DNA of 64,000 nt from Gp1-AA122 sp035631655 (lineage in GTDB: Bacteria > Acidobacteriota > Terriglobia > Terriglobales > Acidobacteriaceae), in contig DASQIH010000101.1 of assembly GCA_035631655.1 (NCBI GenBank), positions 8,320 to 72,319 on the forward strand, in the 5' to 3' direction. Positions 8,578 to 16,544 of this stretch are shown one piece after another (position 1 is the stretch's first letter; each line of letters opens with the position of its first letter). Position numbers and translations under genes: made by a program. A model generated the notes under the pieces. The model was not told where the DNA came from. It saw only the letters and a program-made list of their open reading frames with translations, and did not search any database.

Positions 8578-9510
8578 TCAAATCCCCAAGGCGTGTGATT
8601 TGCTCTTCTGACTTGCAGCCAGGGCCTCGATCGGAGGATAAGAAGTCGGTACCGTCACTGAGCGCTCGCGGGGCATGGGATCGCCGCCCAGTACCTTGAC
8701 GAGCATTTGGATGGCCTGCCCGGTATTAGCCGGGACTATGACAGTCGCGGCCAACAACCCACTGCGTACCCAAGCCTGTCCAGTCCCGGGCAATCCGTCG
8801 CAGCCGGTGAAAGGCAATCTAAGCCAGCGTTCGCGCGCCGCTCCCGTGGTGTGATCGTGGAAGGCCTTTCTTGCGCCGGCGGCCATGGAATCGTCCTGGG
8901 CGCCTATCAGGTCAATGTGCGTTTCTTGGGAGGTCGTGAGGCGCAGCCAGGAACTGACAGCTTTGTAGGCACTGTCTTCCGTCCACTGCGCCTTCATCAT
9001 CTTGACTTCGATTCCGACCGGCTTGCTCTCGTACATGCCGGCGGTGCGCTGCTTGGCGGCGAGGCTTTCGCTGGGCCCTTGGATATACAGAGCTGAACCG
9101 CCCCGGGGCAGCAGCGCCGCGAACTGACGTCCCTGGATGCGGCCGATCTGTTCGTGATCGGATGTGATACCGAAGACCGGTACTTTATGCACCCTGCGCA
9201 ACTCTTCGATGTAATCTGCGTCGCGATTGAGTATAACCCAGCCAATTCCGGCCGCAGTCGCGGCGCGTGCCACTTGCGGCAGCGCAGTTCCCCCGGCCGG
9301 CTCCAGAATGATCGCATCCGGCCGCGGTCCCGTGCTGGATTGGATTATCTTGAGTAACTGCTGACTCTGGGTGATGGCATCGTTCTCGGCATAGATAATC
9401 TGAATATCAACTCCCAGCCGGTGAGCCGCCTGCCCTGCGGCCGATGCCTGCTCCTGCTGATAATCGTTATCGCTGGTAGTTAGCGAGATCAAGAAACTGG
9501 GCTTTTTCAT
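8578..9510 (-). CDS. Sugar-binding-type (Peripla_BP_4) protein without signal peptide
   Basis: 310 residues with the fold of ribose/galactose periplasmic binding proteins: ISLTTSDNDYQQEQASAA, DAIILEPAGGTALPQVARAA, GITSDHEQIGRIQGRQFAAL, DLIGAQDDSMAAGARKAF and TGCDGLPGTGQAWVRSGLL. The N terminus (MKKPSFLISLTTSD) begins directly with the first strand; no signal peptide is visible and no upstream in-frame extension was seen. No ABC transporter or helix-turn-helix domain is attached or nearby, so it is likely a cytoplasmic ligand-binding protein. The ligand is unknown. Confidence 0.75.
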   Translation of the reverse strand: MKKPSFLISLTTSDNDYQQEQASAAGQAAHRLGVDIQIIYAENDAITQSQQLLKIIQSSTGPRPDAIILEPAGGTALPQVARAATAAGIGWVILNRDADYIEELRRVHKVPVFGITSDHEQIGRIQGRQFAALLPRGGSALYIQGPSESLAAKQRTAGMYESKPVGIEVKMMKAQWTEDSAYKAVSSWLRLTTSQETHIDLIGAQDDSMAAGARKAFHDHTTGAARERWLRLPFTGCDGLPGTGQAWVRSGLLAATVIVPANTGQAIQMLVKVLGGDPMPRERSVTVPTSYPPIEALAASQKSKSHALGI

Positions 9511-9690
9511 GGCGCTCCGTTACTTGCAATGATAGCCCGGGTGGTTTCCGCATGTAATGTGACTACGGTAATGGCAGTTAGCCAGCCGCTGCCTAGCGGG
9601 CGGTGTGCGGTATTGAAGACAACGCGTTTGCCAGGGACGGGAGGGCTCGTAAGGAGATGTTAGAATGCGCCCCCTAAGGAGAACACTTTC

Positions 9691-10563
9691 ATGTTAGGTC
9701 GCAGCATTATGTCATTCCCCGTTCTTCTGTTCTGCACGGTACTGGCTTGGCCGCAAGCGAAAATCTCGGTGCATTGGGAAGAGTTAACAGCTGGGGACTT
9801 CCGTGACGGCATCCGGCAGTCTCAAGGAACCTGCCTCTTGCCGTTCGGGATCTTGGAGAAGCATGGGCCGCACCTGCCTCTCGGCACCGATCTACTGGAC
9901 GTTCGCTATGCTACCCTGCACGCGGCCGAGCAGGAGTACGCGATCGTCTTCCCCGAATATTATTTTGGACAGATTTTCGAGGCCAAGCACGAACCCGGCA
10001 CCATCGCCTATAGCCGGGATCTGCAACTCAAGCTTTTGCAGGAGACAACCGACGAGATGGCGCGCAACGGCTGCAAGAAGGTCGTCATCGTGAACGGGCA
10101 TGGCGGCAACGAGAGTCTCCTACCCTACTTCGCCCAGACGCAATTGGATAAACCACATGACTATGTGGTGTACATTTTCGGATTATTTGAGCCGCCTCCG
10201 GGTGGTCCGCCCAAGAAAACTTCGATGGATATGCACGCCGGCGAAACCGAAACCTCCAGTATGCTGATCGCCCGGCCCGACCTGGTGCATATAGACCGCG
10301 CAAGCAGTGAATCCGGAGCCGATCAGAAGCGGCAAAATTTGCCCGACACCTTGTATACCGGGATATGGTGGTACGCGCGATTTCCCAATCATTATTCTGG
10401 GGACGGATCAGGCGCCACTCGCGAATTAGGAGAATACCGCATGAAGGCGTGGATTGACGCACTCGTGAAAGCCGTGCGAGCCGTGAAGGCCGACCAGGCC
10501 AGCCTCCGGTTGCAGAATGAGTTCTACCAAACGAGTACGCACCCCCTGGATACGAAACCTTGA
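9691..10563 (+). CDS. Exported creatininase-family amidohydrolase
   Basis: 290 residues. A signal peptide (MSFPVLLFCTVLAWPQA) precedes a creatininase fold. Metal-binding motifs are in place: LEKHGPHLPLGTD near residue 56, VNGHGGNES, and MHAGETETS. Creatininase relatives hydrolyse cyclic amides such as creatinine or formamides; the substrate here is not known. Export is less common in the family, which is often cytoplasmic. A second in-frame ATG (9709) could be the true start. Single gene. Confidence 0.8.
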   Translation: MLGRSIMSFPVLLFCTVLAWPQAKISVHWEELTAGDFRDGIRQSQGTCLLPFGILEKHGPHLPLGTDLLDVRYATLHAAEQEYAIVFPEYYFGQIFEAKHEPGTIAYSRDLQLKLLQETTDEMARNGCKKVVIVNGHGGNESLLPYFAQTQLDKPHDYVVYIFGLFEPPPGGPPKKTSMDMHAGETETSSMLIARPDLVHIDRASSESGADQKRQNLPDTLYTGIWWYARFPNHYSGDGSGATRELGEYRMKAWIDALVKAVRAVKADQASLRLQNEFYQTSTHPLDTKP

Positions 10564-10884
10564 GCTTCTCGCAGCCAGAACCTGATCCGCGCCGCCTGTC
10601 GTTGTCGGCCAAAACTACGGTGGAATCAACGTCCTCTGTTGACGGCGCGGATCGGAATCCTCGAGCCTTGGCATTGTCTATGTGGGCACGGGTCTTTGAC
10701 CTGTGCTGGGCGGGTCGAAGACCCGCCTCCACATGATCTGGTTGCCTGCTGGTAGCACGTGGAAATCTTAGTAGTTCTGTAACACAAGTTTTGGGTTAGA
10801 ATGATCGCCGTCTATCGAGCGCGCCACGTTTGAGAGAGCAAGAAGGCGCTTAAGAAGTTTGCCCTTCCCCCAGGAGGTTGCTCC
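10564..10884. other. Intergenic region with a family C palindrome
   Basis: No coding ORF is convincing here. It holds the bipartite palindrome at 10680-10734 and, at 10867-10876, a purine-rich Shine-Dalgarno stretch (CCCCCAGGAGG) for the DUF4440 gene that follows. Confidence 0.6.
10680..10734. repeat. Bipartite palindromic repeat TGTGG...CCACA (family C)
   Basis: Flanked by TGTGG and CCACA. It contains the hairpin GGCGGGTCGAAGACCCGCC and a diverged hairpin CACGGGTCTTTGACCTGTG. Related elements lie at 21701-21754 and 61905-61934. It sits after the creatininase gene and could act as a terminator or a mobile hairpin. Confidence 0.7.
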
Positions 10885-11397
10885 ATGTCGTATCGCCCCT
10901 TTGGCGGGCCTGTCCCTAATCCAGGTCCGCGCGCCGACGTTGGGTCCACGATCCGGGAAGCGGTTCAGGATTTCTGCACCAATTTCAATACGGCGAATTA
11001 TGACCAGTGTGCCAATCTGCTTGCGCCCGACGCGTACTTCATGGCTCCCAACCTCGAAATGGTGCAGGGCAAGCAAGCCATCGAGCGTGCCCTGCAGAAT
11101 TTTGCCGATCAAGGCTATGAGGACCTGAGGCTGGAAACCCATCGTGTGGACAGTTCCGGCGACATGGCGGTCGAGATCGGGCGCTACGCCGTTTCCATTC
11201 GGCAGCCCAATGGCACCACCGTGGTCGACCGTGGTAAGTACCTGAGCGCTTGGCGCCGCTTCGGAGTCTGGCTGAAGATTGCCGACTGCTGGAGCAGCGA
11301 TCTGCCGCAACAGACGTCCAACGACGCACAGACGGAACAATTGCCGAATTCCAAGAATGTGGGGATGATCGCTCCTGGTATTCCACGATCCGCGTGA
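10885..11397 (+). CDS. DUF4440/SnoaL-like protein (NTF2 fold)
   Basis: 170 residues. The core (VQDFCTNFNTANYDQCANLL, APDAYFMAPNLEMVQGKQAI, GKYLSAWRRFGVWLKIADCW) is an NTF2-like cone fold of the DUF4440/SnoaL type, often annotated as ketosteroid-isomerase-like. No catalytic role can be assigned. It shares a D-x-WSSDLP end motif with the DUF4440 gene at 11826, so the two are paralogues. A strong AGGAGG precedes the start. The last 30 residues are low-complexity. Confidence 0.8.
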   Translation: MSYRPFGGPVPNPGPRADVGSTIREAVQDFCTNFNTANYDQCANLLAPDAYFMAPNLEMVQGKQAIERALQNFADQGYEDLRLETHRVDSSGDMAVEIGRYAVSIRQPNGTTVVDRGKYLSAWRRFGVWLKIADCWSSDLPQQTSNDAQTEQLPNSKNVGMIAPGIPRSA

Positions 11398-11825
11398 GCC
11401 GCGCCCGAGCGCTGCTGATCAGCTACTGATCACTCCTAAGAGCAATAATGCTTAAGTCGCGCCCGACAGCCCGGAAGGACGTCGCTGTGCGGGCTGCGTC
11501 CTCTATTTGAGCTGCTCAGATTTCTACCGAGAACAGGGTATTGCGCGCCGGGGCCGGCAAGCCTATGCTGACCCGAGCAGGCGGGTGGGGACGGCACAGG
11601 TTTTCACCGTTTCCTCTGTCTTGGGAGCGGCCGAAGGAGAACGGTCGTCAGGCCGCCCACGTCCTCTACCCGCCCGGCAAGTCTCGCTCTCTCGACCCGT
11701 CACCTCAGACTCGCCGAGCATTTTGGGCTTCCATCTGAGGAATCTCCACACCTCAAGACATCACAGCGCTTCTAACTTTCCCGGCAGTAGAATGAGTCAG
11801 CGAATACTTTCTGTGGAGGACCGCC
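11398..11825. other. Intergenic region between two DUF4440 genes
   Basis: No convincing gene on either strand. Short GC-rich inverted segments occur around 11470-11500 (AGCCCGG / CGGGCT), but there is no T-run to make a clear terminator. The ribosome-binding stretch GGAGGA lies just before 11826. Confidence 0.5.
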
Positions 11826-12278
11826 ATGAAGACCACGGCAAAGAAACGCGCTGCCCGAAAGGCCACTGCGCGGAAGCCGAGGAAAGCCGTTAACGCTGCT
11901 GCGATCATCCGTAAAACCGGAGAGGAGTGGGCGCGGCACTGGAACGAGCGAAACTTGGAGAGCGTGGTCGGCGCCTACGCTCCCGATGCAGTTTATCTTC
12001 CCCCGCATCACCAGGCAGTTCATGGCCGCGACGCAATCCGGGAATATCTGCAGGGACCTATGAAGCACGGTGTGGGCGGACTGGCCTTTGATGTCACTTA
12101 TATCAAGCAGCTAGGCAATGTCGCCTGGGATGTTGGTACCTATCACATGAACGTGCCCCAGAACGATGAGCTCATGAAGGAAGATCATGGCAAGTATTTG
12201 ACGGTGTGGAAGCGCGCGGGCGGGAAGTGGCTGATCGTGGCGGATGCCTGGTCAAGCGATCTGCCAGCAGAAAGGTGA
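11826..12278 (+). CDS. DUF4440 protein with basic N-terminal tail
   Basis: 150 residues. The first 25 are Lys/Ala/Arg-rich (KKRAARKATARKPRKAVNAA), a histone-like basic tail that could bind nucleic acid. The rest is a DUF4440 NTF2-like domain: WARHWNERNLESVVGAYAPD, VHGRDAIREYL, GKYLTVWKRAGGKWLIVADA, ending WSSDLPAER. It is a paralogue of the gene at 10885. The substrate is unknown; the basic tail is the odd feature. Confidence 0.8.
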   Translation: MKTTAKKRAARKATARKPRKAVNAAAIIRKTGEEWARHWNERNLESVVGAYAPDAVYLPPHHQAVHGRDAIREYLQGPMKHGVGGLAFDVTYIKQLGNVAWDVGTYHMNVPQNDELMKEDHGKYLTVWKRAGGKWLIVADAWSSDLPAER

Positions 12279-12368
12279 AAGGGCGCCGCGCCGCCCAACA
12301 ACAGCGGCACCCTTGCGGCGGGGCTGTCGACTTATCGCCACGGGGCGCCAGCTCTGGAAGGGACTAGG

Positions 12369-12545
12369 CTATTCTCCAGTCGCGCCTGCGGACCTGCGAC
12401 CAAGCCTCCTCCTAGCATCGCGTTCTTCTAGAGCACGCTCCAGTTCTTGCGTTAGCTGAATCAACTTTTGCGGATCTTTCTCTCGACTTGCTTCCGCCGC
12501 AATCTCCTGCCAGGGGCGAGCGGGTCTGGGCTCATCGGAAGACAT
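12369..12545 (-). CDS. 58-residue helical protein (tandem copy 2)
   Basis: 58 residues from the ATG at 12545. The central part (WQEIAAEASREKDPQKLIQL, then TQELERALEER) is strongly helical and charged. It matches the 58-residue protein encoded at 12740-12916 over nearly its whole length, so these are a tandem duplication. I associate this family with Acidobacteriota; its function is unknown. The different C-terminal tails suggest divergence. Confidence 0.7.
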   Translation of the reverse strand: MSSDEPRPARPWQEIAAEASREKDPQKLIQLTQELERALEERDARRRLGRRSAGATGE

Positions 12546-12739
12546 TGGGCGACACCACCTTCGCAAATAGGGGCGCAAAATAACAGGTTTGATACAGCTA
12601 AAATGTAAATTCGAAGTAAATTTCTTGCCCTGTATCGTGCGGAACCGGAATGCCCGGGTGCGGCACCCGGACGGCAGTTGTCCCCTAGACCCGGGCAGTC
12701 ATACTGCGCCCCCCAGCCGCTCACTTGGACAGGACTGAC

Positions 12740-12916
12740 CTATGTTTTGCGTACAGCTGCAACCTGAGCTGAGGCGCGCAACTCGGCGTAGCGTTCCTCT
12801 AGGGCGCGCTCCAGTTCTTCGGTCAACTTAAGCAATCTTTGGGGATCTCTCTCTCGGCTTGCTTCCGCGGCAATTTCTCGCCACCTGCGAGCCGGATTGC
12901 GCTCATCTTGGGGCAT
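12740..12916 (-). CDS. 58-residue helical protein (tandem copy 1)
   Basis: 58 residues. It begins MPQDERNPARRWREIAAEAS, continues RERDPQRLLKLTEELERALE, and ends AAVRKT. Length is exactly that of the neighbour at 12369-12545, and the helical core is shared. There is no membrane segment. Function is unknown. The matching codons around IAAEASRE and ELERALEER make it a real gene despite its size. Confidence 0.7.
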   Translation of the reverse strand: MPQDERNPARRWREIAAEASRERDPQRLLKLTEELERALEERYAELRASAQVAAVRKT

Positions 12917-13508
12917 AACCCGTTTACCTTGGGAGATGGCGGAACTGTAACACCGCTGATATAACCAGTCTGTACGGGAGGGAACATAGATTAAGAAAAT
13001 TTGCCGGCCAAGCGTTACCAGGCCGTTTTCTCATGGAGATTCTGAAACCTCAGATCCTGGTGGTTCGACTTCCGGGGCATTTGGGTAAGGGAATCAGGCG
13101 GCCCCACAGCAAGGGTGAGAAACGGGCTGGGCACAACCTGAGACGGAATGTATCGCCCTCCCCCAGCAACTGCTCACGTTCTGGAGAATACATACCGGAC
13201 AGGAGGCCCGCCCAGAGTTCTTTCCCGCAGCATATCGCCGCTGGTAGAGAGTCAAGCTGAACCTGCACCGAATTTCTGTGGGAACCCTATATCCGTTGCA
13301 GGGCACAACATAGGCGTTCTAGAACTCGGACCTTTCTAGAACTCGGACACCCCAATCAGCCATGCGACCGACGGACACCCGATCCAGCAGCTTTCGCTCC
13401 CTGTTCGCCGGAAGTGTCCGCGATCGGCTGGACACCAGCCAGTGACGTGCGCTAAGGTGGACACCGAAGTCATAGAAAACAAATCTAACCTGCGCGAGGA
13501 AGTGGCCC
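12917..13508. other. 592-base gap with short repeats and GGACAC motifs
   Basis: No gene is convincing. Two copies of TTCTAGAACTCGGAC lie at 13317-13331 and 13334-13348, 17 bases apart; each contains the palindrome TTCTAGAA. Downstream to about 13465 are repeated GGACACC/GTGTCC blocks, including the dyad GTGTCCGCGATCGGCTGGACAC cut by one mismatch. This may be a regulatory region for the osmC-type gene or an eroded mobile element. Confidence 0.45.
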
Positions 13509-13940
13509 GTGAGCATTCAGCGAAAAGCAAGTGCGGTGTGGAGAGGCGGCCTGAAGGATGGCAAGGGCACGGTCTCGGCGACCAGCGGCGTGCTGTCGAA
13601 TACTTCTTATTCCTTTACCACCCGGTTTGAGAATACCCCGGGAACCAATCCCGAAGAATTGATTGCGGCGGCCCACGCGGCCTGTTTCTCGATGGCGCTT
13701 TCGGCACAGCTCGGTGGCGCCAAGCTGACGCCCGAAAGCATCAACACCACGGCCACTTTGACCATGGACAAGTTGGACGCGGGTTGGACAATCACCGCGA
13801 TCCACCTTGACGTCACAGCGCGCGTGCCCCAGGCAGATGCGGTCGCCTTTAAGAAAGCGGCCGACGATGCCAAGTCCGGCTGTCCCGTTTCCAAGGTCCT
13901 GAATGCCAAAATCACGATGAACGCGAAGTTGGAAAGCTGA
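13509..13940 (+). CDS. OsmC-family peroxiredoxin
   Basis: 143 residues from a GTG start (MSIQRKASAVWRGGLKDGKG). OsmC proteins reduce organic hydroperoxides using two cysteines. The first Cys lies in ELIAAAHAACFSMALSAQLG and the second in DAKSGCPVSKVLN, both in the expected places. The SIQRKASAVWRGGLK start is typical of the OsmC subgroup. A rho-independent terminator follows at 13983. A second, more divergent OsmC protein is encoded at 35732. Confidence 0.9.
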   Translation: MSIQRKASAVWRGGLKDGKGTVSATSGVLSNTSYSFTTRFENTPGTNPEELIAAAHAACFSMALSAQLGGAKLTPESINTTATLTMDKLDAGWTITAIHLDVTARVPQADAVAFKKAADDAKSGCPVSKVLNAKITMNAKLES

Positions 13941-13982
13941 GAGCGGTACCTGACACCCGGTACAGAGTGCCCAGTTAAGATA

Positions 13983-14006
13983 AGCCCGGATCGCCCGGGC
14001 TTTTTT
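13983..14006 (+). terminator. Rho-independent terminator after osmC
   Basis: AGCCCGG / CCGGGCT stem with a five-base loop, followed by a run of six T. It lies 43 bases after the stop of the OsmC gene. Confidence 0.85.
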
Positions 14007-14028
14007 AAATGGCCTACCTGAAGCTGGA

Positions 14029-14301
14029 TCAGGACGCTCTTCGGCGTGGCACGGACTTTTCATGATGGGAGCGCAGGATTTCGCGAATGGAACGATTGAT
14101 GCGGGCCGCATCTTCGGCGGCGGTCTCGATCATGTTAAGCCATTTTTTTTCATTGGGGTCAAGCTTGGCCTGAGCCAGCAGGTAAGAAGCCTGCATGACC
14201 GTTTCAATGGAGTTGCTGAGGTCGTGGGCCAGTCGTCGCAGTTGTGGAATGAAATCAGGGCCCGGTTTCTTGGGTTGGTCCATTGGGATTTCAGGCGACA
14301 T
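14029..14301 (-). CDS. Small protein with a stand-alone histidine-kinase H-box-like region
   Basis: Up to 90 residues; an in-frame ATG at 14283 (MDQPKKPGPDF) may be the start. The core LRRLAHDLSNSIETVMQASY resembles the phospho-acceptor helix of HisKA domains (H-D-L-S-N), followed by a second helix (WLNMIETAAEDAARINRSIR). No ATPase domain follows. It could be a dimerising phosphotransfer protein or a remnant. It lies alone between osmC and tRNA-Leu. Confidence 0.55.
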   Translation of the reverse strand: MSPEIPMDQPKKPGPDFIPQLRRLAHDLSNSIETVMQASYLLAQAKLDPNEKKWLNMIETAAEDAARINRSIREILRSHHEKSVPRRRAS

Positions 14302-14546
14302 GGCAGGCTCCCCCTACAAGAGATTAAACCTAATCTGCCCGGCTCAACCGGAGTATCTGTCACAATGTCCGCCCGCGCCTGATCTATGATGCCCGCTTTG
14401 GGAAGATAGTCACTACGGTGAACACTGTACGTAAGCAGGCGGTGTGTGCCCGGCGCGGCGGTTTGACAGAGGCGGGAGCGCCGGTAGAATATGATGTTGG
14501 TTGTTCTTCCTGACGGCAGCCACGCCAGGCTGCCTTGCAGTCACTT

Positions 14547-14633
14547 GCCGAAGTGGCGGAATTGGCAGACGCGCATGGTTCAGGTCCATGTACCCGCAAG
14601 GGTGTGGGGGTTCGAGTCCCTTCTTCGGCACCA
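14547..14633 (+). tRNA. tRNA-Leu (anticodon CAG), CCA encoded
   Basis: A type II tRNA. The acceptor stem GCCGAAG pairs with CTTCGGC, the anticodon stem is CATGG/CCATG around loop TTCAGGT, a long variable arm (ACCCGCAAGGGT) is present, and the T arm contains GGTTCGAGTCC. The discriminator A and CCA are encoded. A possible integrase fragment starts about 100 bases downstream. Confidence 0.95.
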
Positions 14634-14732
14634 GTCCTCTAGAATCAAGGGACTCCGACTCCGGCTACGTAAACCGGCTACGCGAATTTCGGAACCCGCT
14701 GAAATCTCGGTATTGGCTTCTAGGAGAAGTCA

Positions 14733-14879
14733 ATGCCAATCCCAAGCGTCACACTCTACATAAGGAAGCAGCAACCCAAGCGCCATTATGAACGCATCAA
14801 GACGCGCAACTCACAATTGTGCGCGGAAGGTGACGTCTACTGCCTGCACGTCTTCCACAACGGCAAACGCAGTGGCTGA
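14733..14879 (+). pseudogene. Possible stub of a tyrosine-recombinase N terminus
   Basis: 48 codons: MPIPSVTLYIRKQQPKRHYE, then a short segment, then VYCLHVFHNGKRSG and stop. The VTLYIR...YCLHVFHNGKR pattern resembles the first beta-hairpin (arm-binding region) of phage-type integrases of the kind that read TLYVR...YYLRYYENGKR. The catalytic domain is absent. It lies about 100 bases downstream of tRNA-Leu, where such elements integrate. The match is short, so the call is tentative. Confidence 0.4.
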
Positions 14880-15106
14880 TGAAGAAGACTAAGAAGCAGA
14901 TTTTCACTGAACAAGAACTGGCCGCGATAACCAGCATTCAACAGACCACCGGCGTAAGCCGCAAGACCGCCATCAAGAAGCTGCGGAAGGACCCGGACCA
15001 CTACCTGGTCAAGAACACCAAGGCAGCGGCCGCGCCTGCGAAGGTCAAACAGGCAGCGGAGACGAATGGGAGAGCCGCTCGGACAAGAACTACAACAGGG
15101 CCTTGA
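14879..15106 (+). CDS. Small basic protein of unknown function
   Basis: 75 residues, Lys/Ala-rich. The ATG overlaps the stop of the preceding stub (TGATG). The segment TEQELAAITSIQQTTGVSRK followed by TAIKKLRKDPDHYL could form a helix-turn-helix, as in small element-borne regulators. The tail is Ala/Thr-rich. The 3' end overlaps the convergent TlpA-like gene by 17 bases. It may be part of the same decayed element behind tRNA-Leu. Confidence 0.4.
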   Translation: MKKTKKQIFTEQELAAITSIQQTTGVSRKTAIKKLRKDPDHYLVKNTKAAAAPAKVKQAAETNGRAARTRTTTGP

Positions 15107-15632
15107 TCTCGTTTTCAAGAACGGAAATCTCGATCGCACCGATGTGCTTGGAGTAGATGCGACCCTCCCGATCAATGAGGAAGGCGATCGGAAGGCCGAG
15201 GACTCCGCCATAGAGTTCGCCGATCTTGGCATTCCCCAGCGCTACGGGATAGTTCATTTTGAATTGTCGGTAAAAGTCGCGGACCGGCTCCGGGGTGTCA
15301 TCCATCGAGATGCCAATGATCTGCAGCCCGCGGTCCCGGTACTTGTTCTGCAATTCCACGAAGCGCGGAATTTCCTCACGGCAGGGGTCGCACCAGGTGG
15401 CCCAAAAGTCCAGCAGAATCACTTTGCCCCGATAACTGGACAGGGTCAGTTTGTGTCTGCTTACATCCGTGAGTGAGAAGTCGGGCGCGAGCCGACGGTT
15501 TTCAGCGCTCTTGGCGCCGTGGACTGTTACCCAGGCCCAATCGCGAGTTGCGCGCTCGCCAGCAACCGCCAGGGCCACTATCATCGCCAACAGCAGTACT
15601 TTGTTTTTCACCGGCTCCCGCGATCTATTCAC
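15090..15632 (-). CDS. TlpA/ResA-type thiol-disulfide oxidoreductase
   Basis: 180 residues. An N-terminal membrane/signal segment (KVLLLAMIVALAVAG) anchors or exports a thioredoxin domain. The active site is ATWCDPC in GKVILLDFWATWCDPCREEI, with the cis-proline region GLPIAFLIDREG. TlpA/ResA proteins reduce disulfides outside the cytoplasm, often for cytochrome c maturation. The start overlaps the stop of the upstream rhodanese gene by 8 bases, so the two form an operon. Confidence 0.9.
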   Translation of the reverse strand: MNRSREPVKNKVLLLAMIVALAVAGERATRDWAWVTVHGAKSAENRRLAPDFSLTDVSRHKLTLSSYRGKVILLDFWATWCDPCREEIPRFVELQNKYRDRGLQIIGISMDDTPEPVRDFYRQFKMNYPVALGNAKIGELYGGVLGLPIAFLIDREGRIYSKHIGAIEISVLENEIKALL

Positions 15633-16101
15633 CTTTGGCTATGGGAAAGCCTTTATCGACCCAATCCGCGCCAAAATTGTTGGCGATGTAAAGCACTCTT
15701 ACGTTAGTGAAGCCCATGCCCCGGAGTTCCTGGTAAGCGGGGTTCACGTTGGGACAGTGGCTCCAGGGACAACACCCGCAATAGATGACGATCGGTTTGT
15801 TGCGAGGCAGATTCTCCACTCGTTTGCGCAGTTGTTGGCGTCCACTTTCGTTGGCGGCGGCGCCCGCGTACTCCGAGCCCGGAATATGAGCTTGCGCATA
15901 AAGGACGTTGGAGCCTACCTGCAGCATGAGCGGCTTCGGACCCTTGGCCGACTGCACTATCCTGACCAGTTCTTCGGGTTGGATCAGTACGTCGGAAGGA
16001 ATCGAGGACCCGGTTTGTTGCGCACGGGCTGTGAAGGCGCACGACGTAACGAGCAGCCCGGCGGTTATCATCAGTCTGAAACGGTCAACAAGTTTTCGCA
16101 T
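15625..16101 (-). CDS. Exported rhodanese-like protein
   Basis: 158 residues from the ATG at 16101 (MRKLVDRFRLM); the frame extends to 16152. A signal peptide ends near AFTARA. The rhodanese domain shows LIQPEELVRIV, HIPGSEYAG and the catalytic loop YCGCCPWSHCPN, with the reactive Cys and extra Cys residues. Rhodaneses carry persulfide sulfur. Its neighbour is a TlpA-type thioredoxin, so a joint role in extracytoplasmic thiol chemistry is likely. Confidence 0.8.
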   Translation of the reverse strand: MRKLVDRFRLMITAGLLVTSCAFTARAQQTGSSIPSDVLIQPEELVRIVQSAKGPKPLMLQVGSNVLYAQAHIPGSEYAGAAANESGRQQLRKRVENLPRNKPIVIYCGCCPWSHCPNVNPAYQELRGMGFTNVRVLYIANNFGADWVDKGFPIAKGE

Positions 16102-16195
16102 TGCCTTTATAGAGCCGAGATTTGGAGTTCGAACCACAACCGAATGATTCATTATCAGCTTCTGATTTGCCGGCCTGCAAGCAGAGGATAGAACT

Positions 16196-16468
16196 ATGAC
16201 GGCGGAGCGCTGGGCTCAAATCGGAATTACTATCGAATTCCTTGCCGTGGTGCGCACCCTGGCCGAATACTTCCGCGTGCGGCATTTCTTGGGAGATGCG
16301 GCGGCCCTCAGTGGTGTAGACCACTATCTTCGAGGAGCTCTGATCGCAGCCCTCTTCTGCTGGGCTTCGCTCATCCTTTTCTTCCTCCGGCGCTTTACGA
16401 GCGCGGCACTCCTGACGTTAATCATGGTTGCCATGCTGCTGGCTTACAAGATCGTTCTCATGCGCTGA
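16196..16468 (+). CDS. Small membrane protein of unknown function
   Basis: 90 residues with three probable membrane segments: around residues 8-22, 46-64 (YLRGALIAALFCWASLILFF) and 71-88 (ALLTLIMVAMLLAYKIVLM). No recognised domain. It lies divergent from the rhodanese gene and 76 bases before trpC, so it could share that transcript. Confidence 0.6.
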   Translation: MTAERWAQIGITIEFLAVVRTLAEYFRVRHFLGDAAALSGVDHYLRGALIAALFCWASLILFFLRRFTSAALLTLIMVAMLLAYKIVLMR

Positions 16469-16544
16469 GGGAGAAGTTCTTGTCCGGGAACAGCAGGTCT
16501 TGGGAGCTTACCCGTCCAATCCCGTATAATCGTCAGAATCCGCT

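Noticed and set aside
11507..11893. 128-residue frame between the DUF4440 genes
   Set aside because: Arg/Ser/Pro-rich, overlaps the start of the second DUF4440 gene in another frame, no family.
13485..14111. Long frame antisense to osmC
   Set aside because: The OsmC protein with both catalytic Cys is on the other strand and has a terminator after it.
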